In this document: piece by piece, positions 16,176 through 24,707 of the stretch
How the letters are laid out: each line of letters opens with the position of its first letter
Position numbering within the stretch: position 1 is the first letter of the stretch
Assembly (NCBI RefSeq): GCF_002903145.1
Contig: NZ_PPDJ01000001.1
Location: forward strand, 558,001-622,000
Reading direction: 5' to 3'
From: Halobacteriovorax sp. DA5
GTDB lineage: Bacteria; Bdellovibrionota; Bacteriovoracia; Bacteriovoracales; Bacteriovoracaceae
DNA: 64,000 nt
Notes under the pieces: model-generated
What the model was told of the DNA's origin: nothing
Database searches by the model: none
Seen by the model: only the letters and a program-made list of their open reading frames with translations
Translations under genes and position numbers: made by a program

Positions 16176-17126
16176 ATGTCACTTATTAAACGCGGTCCAT
16201 TTTTTATTCACCCGCTCTTTATCTTTATATCGAGCTTGGTGGCCTTAGGTATTTCTTTATATCTCTATATTTCTTCTTACTTAGAGGTTAATGCCAAGTT
16301 AACGGACTTTGTTAACAAGTCGAATATTCCTCTTGTTCAGTTCCAACAAACTGAAACATGGGTAATGATCTTAATTCTGTCTATTTTAGTTTCACTTATT
16401 ATCGTTGGCTTTAGTATGGTTTTTTATTATTACCAAAAACTTCGCCAGCTCTATCGTATGCAGCAAAACTTTATTAATGGATTTACTCACGAACTAAAGA
16501 CTCCCGTTGCTTCGATTGCAATCTTTATTGATACTTTAAAACGCCACAGCTTTGAGAGAGAAAAGCAGTTGGAATATCTCGATATTATGAGACATGATAC
16601 AGAAAGACTTGGTGATAATATTGAGCAAATCCTTCAACTTGGGCGTCTCGAAGAAAAGAAAGTCGAGCCTGATTTAAGACAAATCAATATCCGCCAGACA
16701 ATCGAAGAGTTTGTTCATCGTAATCGTCATAATTTCTCTGAGCTTGATATATCGTTTGTACATCTTGATAATGAAGAATCAATCGAATTTGATAGCAAGC
16801 TTTTTGATATTCTATTAATGAATATTTTGACTAATGCAATTCGCTACAATAGCAAAGAAGTGAAGACAATGGAGATCATCTTTCAAAAAGGGAAACGTTT
16901 TAGTGAACTCTTCTTTGTTGATAATGGTGATGGTGTAGAAGAAAAAGATTTGAAAAATATTTTTAAAAAATTCTACCAAGTTGGAAAGTCATCAAAGGGA
17001 AGTGGTGTCGGACTTTATATGGCCACTCAAATTATGAAAATTCATGGAGGACGCATTAGCGCTGAAAGTGAAGGTGTCGATCAGGGGATGACATTAAAGT
17101 TATTATTTAAAAATAGGGTTAGTTAA
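16176..17126 (+). CDS. Sensor histidine kinase
   Basis: The 316-residue protein has two membrane helices (about 12-34 and 62-85) flanking a very short periplasmic loop of about 27 residues. It then has a HisKA domain with the phospho-acceptor His at about 105 (FTHELKTP) and a HATPase_c domain (N box LLMNILTNAIRYNSKE, G1 DNGDGVEE, G2 GSGVGLYMA). The small sensor loop suggests it senses the membrane or a partner protein. It abuts the downstream response regulator with no gap, so the two form a pair. The ATG at 16176 was chosen over an upstream one at 16149 because it avoids a non-hydrophobic extension. Confidence 0.93.
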   Translation: MSLIKRGPFFIHPLFIFISSLVALGISLYLYISSYLEVNAKLTDFVNKSNIPLVQFQQTETWVMILILSILVSLIIVGFSMVFYYYQKLRQLYRMQQNFINGFTHELKTPVASIAIFIDTLKRHSFEREKQLEYLDIMRHDTERLGDNIEQILQLGRLEEKKVEPDLRQINIRQTIEEFVHRNRHNFSELDISFVHLDNEESIEFDSKLFDILLMNILTNAIRYNSKEVKTMEIIFQKGKRFSELFFVDNGDGVEEKDLKNIFKKFYQVGKSSKGSGVGLYMATQIMKIHGGRISAESEGVDQGMTLKLLFKNRVS

Positions 17127-17804
17127 ATGAGTCGTATTTTACTTATTGAAGATGAGCAAAATATTGCGAAAGGTATTATCTTAAACCTCGAATTAGAAGG
17201 CTATGAAGTCGTTCATGCAAATCGAGGAGATTTGGGAATCAAATTTTATAAGGATCAAGAGTTTGACTTAGTTGTCTTGGATCTCATGCTTCCGGTAATA
17301 AGTGGTGAAGATATTCTTGTGCAAATACGAGAGATTAATGAGAAAACACCAGTTCTTGTTCTTTCGGCAAAGGATAGCTCGAAATCAAAAGTGCGCTGTT
17401 TTAATTTAGGTACTGATGATTACTTATCGAAGCCTTTTAACTTAGATGAGTTCATCTTGCGAGTAAAGCGTCTTTTAAAGCGCTCTAGTTGGACAAAAAA
17501 GGAAGTCACTATATATAAATTTGGGGCCAATGAAATACACTTTTCTGACTTTAAAGCACTCTGCCAGGGAGAGGAATATACTCTAACAGAGCAGGAAGTG
17601 AAGATTTTGACACTTTTAACGCAAAATGAGGGTGAAGTGGTTACGCGCGGTGAGTTACTTGAATTATTAGGCTACAAAAAGGATTCAAATACTCGTACCA
17701 TTGACAACTTCATTGTACGTTTTAGAAAATACTTTGAAGAGAACCCTAAGGAACCAAAACATATAATAAGTATCCGATCTGTCGGATACAAATTTATTAA
17801 ATAA
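17127..17804 (+). CDS. OmpR-family response regulator
   Basis: The 225-residue protein has a receiver domain with the acidic pair EDE at 8-10, phospho-acceptor Asp at about 52 (VVLDLMLP) and conserved Lys in VLSAKD. A winged-helix DNA-binding domain follows (about 125-225) with the typical LTEQEVKILTLL and TRTIDNFIVRFRKYFE motifs. It is the cognate partner of the kinase directly upstream, and its start codon immediately follows the kinase stop. fabI follows 29 bp later and may share the transcript. The target genes are unknown. Confidence 0.94.
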   Translation: MSRILLIEDEQNIAKGIILNLELEGYEVVHANRGDLGIKFYKDQEFDLVVLDLMLPVISGEDILVQIREINEKTPVLVLSAKDSSKSKVRCFNLGTDDYLSKPFNLDEFILRVKRLLKRSSWTKKEVTIYKFGANEIHFSDFKALCQGEEYTLTEQEVKILTLLTQNEGEVVTRGELLELLGYKKDSNTRTIDNFIVRFRKYFEENPKEPKHIISIRSVGYKFIK

Positions 17805-17833
17805 TAAATAACTAAATAGAAATGGAGTAATAA

Positions 17834-18601
17834 ATGGGAATTTTAGAAGGAAAGAAAGTTCTTGTCCTAGGACTTGCAAATGACAAGTCAATTGCATGGG
17901 GAATTGCAACACAAATGAAAGAACAAGGTGCACGTCTTGCGTTTTCATATCTTAATGAAGCACTTCAAAAAAGAGTTGAGCCACTAAGTGAACAAATCGG
18001 TGGAGAGTTTACATTTGAACTAGACGTTCAAAATGAAGATCATATGACTCAGATGGCGGAAATCGTAAAAGAAAAATGGGGAGAGGTTGATGTAATCGTT
18101 CACTCTCTAGCATTTGCTGATAAAACTGATCTTAAAGATCGCTTCCATAAAACAAGCCGTGAAGGTTTCAAGATGGCACAAGATATTTCAGCATACTCAC
18201 TACTAGGTGTGTGTAATGTTCTAAAGCCTATTATGGCAAAAGATTGTTCAGTTATCGCTCTTACTTACCACGGATCAGTTAAGGTTCTTAATGGTTACAA
18301 TGTAATGGGTGTTGCCAAAGCATCTCTTGAATCAACAATGAGATATCTTGCAGATGATCTAGGTCCAGAAGGAATTCGCGTAAACTGTATTTCAGCAGGT
18401 CCAATTAGAACTCTTGCTGCTTCTGGTGTTCCAGGGCTTAAAGGTTTCCTAAATGATGTTGAAGAGAAGTCGCCACTTCGTCGTAATGTTACTCAAGAAG
18501 ATGTTGGTGGAGCAGCGGTATTCTTAGGTTCTCGTCTTGCTAACGGTGTTACTGGACAAGTTCTTTACGTTGACTCTGGTATCTCGATCTTAGGAGCTTA
18601 G
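17834..18601 (+). CDS. fabI: Enoyl-[acyl-carrier-protein] reductase (NADH) FabI
   Basis: The 255-residue protein has the usual FabI length and reduces enoyl-ACP in the last step of fatty-acid elongation. The short-chain dehydrogenase fold is visible: cofactor-binding GLANDKSIAWGIA near the N-terminus, the LDV strand, HSLAFAD, the catalytic Tyr-x6-Lys motif (YNVMGVAK), and ISAGPIRTLAASG followed by GG-AVFL and VTGQVLYVDSG. A GGAG site lies upstream of the ATG. It follows the two-component pair after 29 bp, and exonuclease III begins 2 bp after its stop, so these are one transcription unit. Confidence 0.96.
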   Translation: MGILEGKKVLVLGLANDKSIAWGIATQMKEQGARLAFSYLNEALQKRVEPLSEQIGGEFTFELDVQNEDHMTQMAEIVKEKWGEVDVIVHSLAFADKTDLKDRFHKTSREGFKMAQDISAYSLLGVCNVLKPIMAKDCSVIALTYHGSVKVLNGYNVMGVAKASLESTMRYLADDLGPEGIRVNCISAGPIRTLAASGVPGLKGFLNDVEEKSPLRRNVTQEDVGGAAVFLGSRLANGVTGQVLYVDSGISILGA

Positions 18602-18603
18602 TT

Positions 18604-19380
18604 TTGACTAAAATTTCTAGTTGGAACGTCGCAGGTCTTAGGGCCTGCGAAAAAAAAGGTTTTTACGATTGGTATTTAGAAGATAATTCAGATGTAATCT
18701 GTCTTCAAGAAACGAAGGCATTACCTGAACAATTAAGTGATCGCTTAAATAATCCTGATAACCACGAAGTGCTAATTGCTCCTGCTGAAAAGAAGGGCTA
18801 TTCAGGTGTTGCTACTTGGGTTCGAAAGGGGATCAATGTTAAGCACACGATAGGGCTTGGAATTCCTGAGTTCGATTGTGAAGGCAGAACGATCATTTCT
18901 GAATTTGATGATTACATTCTTTTTAATTGTTACTTTCCAAATGGACAAAGAGATCACGCTCGAGTTCCATATAAGTTAAACTTTTGTCGTGCTGTTGCTG
19001 ATAAAGCATTAGCTCTAAAGAAGAAGACGAAAAAAGAAGTTGTGATTTGTGGAGATTATAATACCGCGCATACGGCAAATGATCTTGCAAATCCAAAGTC
19101 AAATACAAAGACGACTGGTTTTCTTCCTATTGAGCGCGAATGGATGGATGAGTTTAAGGCCCAGGGCTTTACTGATTTGTTTCGCAAGTACACTTCTGCT
19201 GAAGAGAATGGCCATTACACTTGGTGGACTTACCGCGGAGATTGTCGTGCAAGGAATGTAGGCTGGCGTATTGATTACTTCTGGTCAACTGATGAGTTTG
19301 TTTCTCGTGTGAAAAACTGCTGGCATCAGCCAGATGTTATGGGAAGTGATCACTGTCCACTATCGATTGAATTTAAATAA
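18604..19380 (+). CDS. xth: Exodeoxyribonuclease III / AP endonuclease
   Basis: The 258-residue protein is an EEP-fold enzyme that cleaves DNA at abasic sites and has 3'-5' exonuclease activity in base-excision repair. Family motifs are complete: SWNVAGLRA, the metal-binding Glu in CLQETKA, CGDYNTAH, TWWTYRGDCRARNVGWRIDY, and the final GSDHCPLSIEF with the catalytic Asp-His pair. It starts with TTG; TAGGAG at 18591-18596 lies about 7 nt before it and overlaps the end of fabI, so translation is probably coupled. A strong terminator follows at once. Confidence 0.95.
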   Translation: MTKISSWNVAGLRACEKKGFYDWYLEDNSDVICLQETKALPEQLSDRLNNPDNHEVLIAPAEKKGYSGVATWVRKGINVKHTIGLGIPEFDCEGRTIISEFDDYILFNCYFPNGQRDHARVPYKLNFCRAVADKALALKKKTKKEVVICGDYNTAHTANDLANPKSNTKTTGFLPIEREWMDEFKAQGFTDLFRKYTSAEENGHYTWWTYRGDCRARNVGWRIDYFWSTDEFVSRVKNCWHQPDVMGSDHCPLSIEFK

Positions 19381-19410
19381 AAAAAAAGCCAGCATAAGCT
19401 GGCTTTTTTT
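19381..19410. terminator. Bidirectional intrinsic terminator
   Basis: A 7-bp stem, AGCCAGC-ataa-GCTGGCT (19387-19404), is flanked by A-rich sequence on the left and seven T on the right. It lies directly after the exonuclease III stop and before the convergent M28 peptidase end, so it can serve both strands. Confidence 0.93.
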
Positions 19411-19434
19411 ATTTGATCAAAGTCGAGAGATATC

Positions 19435-20634
19435 CTATCTATCAAGTTCGATTGTGAATGCTAGTGCTAGTTTCGCAAACTTTAGAGCGTGATCAGCTGT
19501 TCCACCCATATTATCTAGAGTGTCACGAGATGAGTGGATTTTTCCATTCATTTCACGTTTGCGAGTTTCAAATGGTGTTGAAGCAGGGAAGCCTTGAGCA
19601 GTCCATGAAGCATGATCTGAACAAGCATAACCACAAGTATCACGTCCCCAAGATAGTTCTGGAAGATACTTATCTAATAGAGAACCTAGGAAGTTATTTT
19701 GTGCTTCGTTTGTATAATCTGTGATGATTGTGATGTCATCGTTTGAACCATTGAAGTTTGTCATATCAAGTTGCATAACACCAACAACGTTCTTACCTTG
19801 TCTTTTAAAAGTTTGTGCAATTTCTTTAGAACCAAGAAGACCAACTTCCTCGGCAGCATAAGACATGAACATAATTGTTTTTTCAGGTTGGTAACCACTT
19901 TGAGCTAGTGTTTTTAAAACTTCAGTAACCGTTGCCACACCTGAAGCGTTATCATCGGCACCTGGTGCGTGAGCGTTTGTGCGTCCCCACCAACCTGCGA
20001 TTGAGTCACCGTGACCACCGATTACAATAACATCATCACTCTTACCTTTGATTGTCGCAATAACTGATGGTTGTGGGTATGAAGAGTGGTTAAAGAAATC
20101 AACACTAATATCAGAACGGTGTGATGTTAGGCTTGTCCAGTGATCTTTAAGCCACTGTTGAGAATCAACACCTGTTTCAGATTTATAATATCTGTTATTG
20201 TAGCTAGAAAGCTTTTCAATAACACTTCTTATTGAGCTTTCTTTTGCATTTGCAATGGCCGATCTAACAAGATCTTCTTGGTTGATTGTGTAATCAGCTA
20301 AGAATGCATTAATATTTGAGTTTTCTTTTTGTTCTTTTACGAATTGAAGTGCTTCTTCTTTCGTTTGAAACGCAAAGAAACCACCACATCTTTGATGCTC
20401 TTCGTGTGCAAGGTGAGAGATCTCAGCTTGCTCGCTCATAATTTTTGTCTTAGCAATAACAAGGTCTTTTTCAACCTTAATAATATCAATTTGCAGATTC
20501 GAGTGTAGACTTTGCGTTGACTGGAATAAGTCCTTTCCTGTCACGATGTAGTTGTGCTCAAACGCATGAGTATTAATTGTAAGTAGTGAGAGTCCTGCTA
20601 GTAACTGAACACAAATCTTGCGTGTAATTTTCAT
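19435..20634 (-). CDS. Secreted M28-family zinc aminopeptidase
   Basis: The 399-residue protein has a signal peptide (cleavage near THAFE, residue about 24), an N-terminal propeptide-like region to about 150, and an M28 peptidase domain. Di-zinc ligands are visible: His in GGHGDS, Asp in PGADDNASG, Glu-Glu in YAAEEVGLLG, Asp in QLDMTNF, and His in SDHASW. It resembles bacterial leucyl aminopeptidases of the Vibrio type and would trim peptides outside the cell or in the periplasm. The Cys pair in DTCGYACSDH probably forms a disulfide. It has its own promoter region of about 120 bp and a terminator shared with xth. Confidence 0.93.
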   Translation of the reverse strand: MKITRKICVQLLAGLSLLTINTHAFEHNYIVTGKDLFQSTQSLHSNLQIDIIKVEKDLVIAKTKIMSEQAEISHLAHEEHQRCGGFFAFQTKEEALQFVKEQKENSNINAFLADYTINQEDLVRSAIANAKESSIRSVIEKLSSYNNRYYKSETGVDSQQWLKDHWTSLTSHRSDISVDFFNHSSYPQPSVIATIKGKSDDVIVIGGHGDSIAGWWGRTNAHAPGADDNASGVATVTEVLKTLAQSGYQPEKTIMFMSYAAEEVGLLGSKEIAQTFKRQGKNVVGVMQLDMTNFNGSNDDITIITDYTNEAQNNFLGSLLDKYLPELSWGRDTCGYACSDHASWTAQGFPASTPFETRKREMNGKIHSSRDTLDNMGGTADHALKFAKLALAFTIELDR

Positions 20635-20758
20635 CTAACCTTCCTTGGTTATTTTATAACTGTAACTAAATTATTTTAGGGCCAATCAGATAATTAAAAT
20701 AGAGATAGATTCTGTTATCTTCTTACACAGATGTTGGAGAAGACGTCTAGGAAGGGAG

Positions 20759-20779
20759 TTTGGGCGCTTTGCGCCCAAA
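20759..20779 (-). terminator. GC-rich stem-loop after hemE
   Basis: A perfect 9-bp stem, TTTGGGCGC/GCGCCCAAA, with a 3-nt loop lies 3 nt beyond the hemE stop codon. There is no T run on the minus strand after it, so it may be an mRNA 3'-end stabiliser or a weak terminator. Confidence 0.5.
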
Positions 20780-20782
20780 TAA

Positions 20783-21820
20783 TTAATATTGAAATTTTGT
20801 TTGAATTAAATCAACACTTTTACGTACATTTTCTTGATCGATCCACTGAAGGCATCCGTGTCCAAGACCGCAAATCCATTTATTCATCGGTGCATTAGCA
20901 TTTTGCACTGACTCATATAGGTCCATCCACTTCTTCTCAAGAGTCTCCCATGGAAGTCCTAGATAAGCTGGTTCAAGGTTTCCTTGAATATAATAGTCAT
21001 TTCCTAGAGTATTTAAAACATGACCAAGGTCATGACGCCAATCGATACCTAGTACATCAATATTGTCATCTTCAATCGCCTGTAGGTATCTAAGGTGAGT
21101 CATTTTTGAGTAGTAAATTACTTTCTTATTTGGGAATTCTTTTTTGAATTCAGCAGTTACTTTCTTAAGTACTGGTAGTACTTTTTGAGTGTAATCTTCA
21201 AAATTAAGCTCACCGGCTGCTGTATCAAAAAGACACATTGCGTCTGCGCCACCAATGGCCTGAGCTCTCATTTCTCCTAGTAGTTCTGGAAGAAGTAGAT
21301 CGACAAATGCATCCCAACGTCCGTCATATAGACCAATTTTTGAGCTGTATAAGGCACCAGCATGAGATCCTTCAACTGCATATGTATAAAGAGTGAAAGG
21401 AGCACCTACGAAACCTAGAAGTGTCTTGTTACTTGGTAGAGCATCTTTAAGAAGAGTACATGCTTCTCCTTGGAATTTATAAAAGTTCTCTGCGCTATCT
21501 AAGAATTTAAGTGCTTTTACATCTGCAACAGTTTCTAGAGTTTTTTCAAGCTTTGGTCCTGGAGCATACTCTAGGCCCATTCCCATTTGCTCTAGAGGGA
21601 AGAGTAGATCTGAGAATAGAATAGCCGCATCAAATTTAAAGTCATTGATTGGGCCCATTGTTACTTCACATGCAAGCTCTGGTTTTTTACATAGCTCCAT
21701 GAATGTATGATCTTTTTTCATACCTTGGTAGTGGTCGTGGTAGCGCCCAGCTTGTCTCATAAACCATACAGGTACAAATTCTTTTCCATTTTCACTTTTG
21801 CGATCGTTAAATAATCCCAT
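20783..21820 (-). CDS. hemE: Uroporphyrinogen decarboxylase
   Basis: The 345-residue protein decarboxylates the four acetate chains of uroporphyrinogen III to coproporphyrinogen III in haem synthesis. Signatures are present: PVWFMRQAGRY at the N-terminus, a FSDLLFPLEQMG block, GFVGAPFTLYTYAVEG, FDTAAGEL, and a C-terminal NLEPAYL...GLGHGCLQ stretch. The length is normal. It is the last gene of the haem operon, starting 2 bp after the response regulator stop. Glycine-rich GHGCLQW near the C-terminus corresponds to the usual NLGHGI. Confidence 0.96.
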   Translation of the reverse strand: MGLFNDRKSENGKEFVPVWFMRQAGRYHDHYQGMKKDHTFMELCKKPELACEVTMGPINDFKFDAAILFSDLLFPLEQMGMGLEYAPGPKLEKTLETVADVKALKFLDSAENFYKFQGEACTLLKDALPSNKTLLGFVGAPFTLYTYAVEGSHAGALYSSKIGLYDGRWDAFVDLLLPELLGEMRAQAIGGADAMCLFDTAAGELNFEDYTQKVLPVLKKVTAEFKKEFPNKKVIYYSKMTHLRYLQAIEDDNIDVLGIDWRHDLGHVLNTLGNDYYIQGNLEPAYLGLPWETLEKKWMDLYESVQNANAPMNKWICGLGHGCLQWIDQENVRKSVDLIQTKFQY

Positions 21821-21822
21821 TT

Positions 21823-22521
21823 TTATTCCTTTATAATAAGCTTGTAGCCAATTCCGCGAACACTTTGAATCTCAAGTGAGTTCTTTGAGTCACTCTCGGC
21901 CCATTTTCTAAGTTTAACAATATAGTTATCTACAGTACGTTGTGATGGAAATTTATCCTCACCCCATACTTCATCAATAATAAAATCTCTTTCAACAGCT
22001 TCATTCTTTTTCTTTAGTAAGATTTCTAGAATGGCACACTCTTTTTGTGTTAGATTTAGTATCTTGCCGTCGCCATCTTGTACTTCAAATCGCTTTGGCC
22101 AAATTTTTAAATCACCAATAAGAATTTCTTCCTCAAGGGAGTCGATATTAGTCTTAAAGCTTAGTAGTCGATCCAGTCTTATCGTTAGCTCTTTTAAGGC
22201 AAATGGCTTTGTAATATAATCTTCGCCACCTGCTTCAAACCCTTCAACTTTTGTTTGAGGGTCATTTAGAGCAGATAAGAAAAGAAGAATGAAGTCTTTT
22301 CTAAGCTTTCTAAAGTCTTTAGCAAGATCAATCCCATTTCCGTCTGGAAGTCCAATATCCATTAGAATGATATTTGGTTTGAAGTCTTCGAAATAGTAAC
22401 GAGCGTCTTTAACATTCTTTGCAAGTCGGCATTCGTGACCGATGTCGCCTAAGTATTCGCTTAGTGTATCACCTAGATTGTTATCATCTTCAACGACAAG
22501 AATCTTTCCGAAGTTATTCAT
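21823..22521 (-). CDS. OmpR-family response regulator inside the haem operon
   Basis: The protein has about 232 residues. It has a receiver domain with acidic residues EDD at 11-13 and phospho-acceptor Asp about 55 (ILMDIGLP), with Lys in the ITKPFALKEL region. A C-terminal winged helix follows (LTQKECAILEILL, RTVDNYIVKLRKW). The ATG at 22521 was chosen because GGAGG lies exactly 5 nt upstream; a start at 22536 lacks one. It overlaps the end of the kinase by 8 bp and is followed by hemE after 2 bp. That wedges the pair between hemL and hemE and suggests control of haem or iron genes, which is inference. Confidence 0.93.
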   Translation of the reverse strand: MNNFGKILVVEDDNNLGDTLSEYLGDIGHECRLAKNVKDARYYFEDFKPNIILMDIGLPDGNGIDLAKDFRKLRKDFILLFLSALNDPQTKVEGFEAGGEDYITKPFALKELTIRLDRLLSFKTNIDSLEEEILIGDLKIWPKRFEVQDGDGKILNLTQKECAILEILLKKKNEAVERDFIIDEVWGEDKFPSQRTVDNYIVKLRKWAESDSKNSLEIQSVRGIGYKLIIKE

Positions 22522-23428
22522 CTTTACCTCCGTCACTTTGTTCTGATAGTGGTAATTGAATATCGAAGATTAAGCCTTTATCTAAAGTTATATTAAATTG
22601 ACCTTTCATCGTTTCAATTAATTTCTTCGAAAGGTATAGGCCTATGCCTGAGCCTTTCGTCGATTGGTGCTTGTAGAAAAGCTTCCCAAGCTTTTTGACA
22701 TCACCACTAAAACTGCCGCGATCATGATATCTGATATTTACGGCCTGTCCTTTAGTACTGATCGTAATTTCAACTTCATTCGAATCAGTATGTGAAATAG
22801 TATTTTCTAAAAGGTTTTTGAAAATGATACTTAGAGCAAACTCGTCAGCTTGAAGGCTAATGTTTTTTACTTCCTTAGTTACCGTAACATTCAATTTATT
22901 TTGGTAGCCACTCTCAATAATATTTTCTAGGAAATGACCTACTTCAATATCTGTACAATTTAAGTTTCCACCTCGCTCTATACGTGAGAGCTGTAGGATT
23001 TTATCCATTTGATTCTCTAGTCGAATCGTATCGTCAATTAAGCGAGTCGTAAGTTTTTGAAGTCTTTGGTTTGAGTCTTTTTCAACTTCATCTTTAATGA
23101 CTTCAGATTGAAGTTTTATGCTTGCAAGGGGAGTCTTAAGCTCATGCGTAAGCCCTGCAAAGAAAGCTGCAATCGAGCGATTCTTTCTCTGGTCTCTGAT
23201 AAAGAGGAGAGTGTGAGAGCTCACTAGAATGAGAATAAGGACCAGAAACGTAATTCCTTCCCATTTAATTAGTGAGCCTATGTCTGGGCCCTCTGTGATA
23301 TTAAGTTTTGCCAAGCGATCACTCATTTTAAAAATTAAAAAGAGCCACCACAGGCCAAAGAGCCCAATTAGTCCCGTCGTAATCGTTGAGATTAAAAAGA
23401 ATGGAGAAGAAGCTTTCTTTAGTTCCAA
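22514..23428 (-). CDS. Sensor histidine kinase inside the haem operon
   Basis: The 304-residue protein has two membrane helices (about 10-33 and 56-77) with a short loop of about 22 residues between them. It then has a HisKA domain with His about 95 (LTHELKTP) and a HATPase_c domain (N box FKNLLENTISHTDSNE, G2 GSGIGLYLSKKL). The G1 box reads HDRGSFSG rather than DxGxG, so nucleotide binding may be altered. It overlaps hemL by 10 bp and the response regulator by 8 bp, which implies coupled translation. The tiny sensory loop resembles that of the kinase at 16176. Confidence 0.92.
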   Translation of the reverse strand: MELKKASSPFFLISTITTGLIGLFGLWWLFLIFKMSDRLAKLNITEGPDIGSLIKWEGITFLVLILILVSSHTLLFIRDQRKNRSIAAFFAGLTHELKTPLASIKLQSEVIKDEVEKDSNQRLQKLTTRLIDDTIRLENQMDKILQLSRIERGGNLNCTDIEVGHFLENIIESGYQNKLNVTVTKEVKNISLQADEFALSIIFKNLLENTISHTDSNEVEITISTKGQAVNIRYHDRGSFSGDVKKLGKLFYKHQSTKGSGIGLYLSKKLIETMKGQFNITLDKGLIFDIQLPLSEQSDGGKDE

Positions 23429-24690
23429 AGTCTGTTCTCTAAATCCTTCGCAACTTCTTCGTTATGTGCAAGTGAACCAAATCCAACTTCATATGCATTT
23501 GGAGACAGGTAAATTCCCTTTTCAAGAAGAAGTTCAAATAGTGGAACAAAGTCTTCACCAATATTGCCTGGAATATTTCCAACTGACTTTATCTTATCTC
23601 CTGGAACGATCCAAAATAGAGAAGAGTGGTGAATTACGTTGTAGTTTGAAAATTGACCATCGTTATATTCAGCAAGCCACTTCTTAAAGATATTTACAAT
23701 TCTTAGAGTATTATCTTCAAGCTCTTGGTAGCTCTCTTTTGTCATTTGTTTAAGTGTCTCAAGTCCACCAACCATTGCAAGTGGGTTTGCACTTAGAGTT
23801 CCAGCTTGGTAAACACCACCAACAGGAGCAAGGTGTTCCATAATTTCTTTCTTGGCCGCAATTGCTCCAACTGGAAGACCACCACCAATTACTTTACCGT
23901 AAGTAACGATATCTGGAGTGATTCCAGTCAGTTCTGCCATACCACCAAAAGCAACACGGAAGCCTGAAATTACTTCATCAAAAATTAGAAGTGCATCATT
24001 TGCTTTTGTGATCTCTCTTAATCCTTCAAGGAATGCTTGGTCTTGAATTAAGAGACCATTATTTGCCGGAAGTGGCTCAACAATGATTGCAGCGATTTCA
24101 TCTTTGTGATCTTCAAAGCATTTCTTTACACCCTCAAGATCTTCAAGCTCTAGAATTAGAGTGTCATCTGCAACACCTTTTGGAACACCAAGAGAAGAAG
24201 ACTCAGCAGCACCAGCAAGTCCTGATCCCGCTTTAATTAGCATGGCATCAACGTGACCGTGGTAGCAACCATTAAACTTAATAATTTTATTTCTTCCTGT
24301 CACACCACGTGCAAGACGAAGTGCTGTCATAACTGCTTCTGTTCCCGAGTTTACAAATCTGATTTGATCAACATGTGTAAGACGAGAAAGTAGGTATTCA
24401 GCTAGATCAACTGAATATGGTTCACAAGCACCATAACTCCAGCCACGACCTAAGGCCTCAGTTAGTTTTTCTTTTACAGTTTCGTTTTGGTGTCCAAGAA
24501 CGAGTGGCCCAAAGCTCATGCAAAAGTCGATATATTCTTTACCTTCGATATCTGTAAAGTAAGCACCTTTAGCGCTTTTAAAGAATTTTGGTGTTGATGT
24601 CATTCCTTTGAATGAACGAACAGGTGAGTGAACTCCACCTGGAACCATCTTCTTACTTTTTTCAAAAATTTCTGTGTGCATATTGCTCAT
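23419..24690 (-). CDS. hemL: Glutamate-1-semialdehyde 2,1-aminomutase
   Basis: The protein has about 423 residues and is a PLP enzyme that converts glutamate 1-semialdehyde to 5-aminolevulinate, the second step of the C5 haem route. Motifs: MVPGGVHSPVRSFKG near the N-terminus, FVNSGTEAVM (phosphate binding), YHGHVDAML, LIFDEVISGFR, and the PLP lysine block TYGKVIGGGLPVGA. The ATG at 24690 was chosen because AAGGA lies 6 nt upstream; a longer reading to 24723 has no such site. It follows hemCD by 17 bp, and the kinase overlaps its 3' end. Confidence 0.96.
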   Translation of the reverse strand: MSNMHTEIFEKSKKMVPGGVHSPVRSFKGMTSTPKFFKSAKGAYFTDIEGKEYIDFCMSFGPLVLGHQNETVKEKLTEALGRGWSYGACEPYSVDLAEYLLSRLTHVDQIRFVNSGTEAVMTALRLARGVTGRNKIIKFNGCYHGHVDAMLIKAGSGLAGAAESSSLGVPKGVADDTLILELEDLEGVKKCFEDHKDEIAAIIVEPLPANNGLLIQDQAFLEGLREITKANDALLIFDEVISGFRVAFGGMAELTGITPDIVTYGKVIGGGLPVGAIAAKKEIMEHLAPVGGVYQAGTLSANPLAMVGGLETLKQMTKESYQELEDNTLRIVNIFKKWLAEYNDGQFSNYNVIHHSSLFWIVPGDKIKSVGNIPGNIGEDFVPLFELLLEKGIYLSPNAYEVGFGSLAHNEEVAKDLENRLWN

Positions 24691-24707
24691 ATGTAATCCT
24701 TTTATAT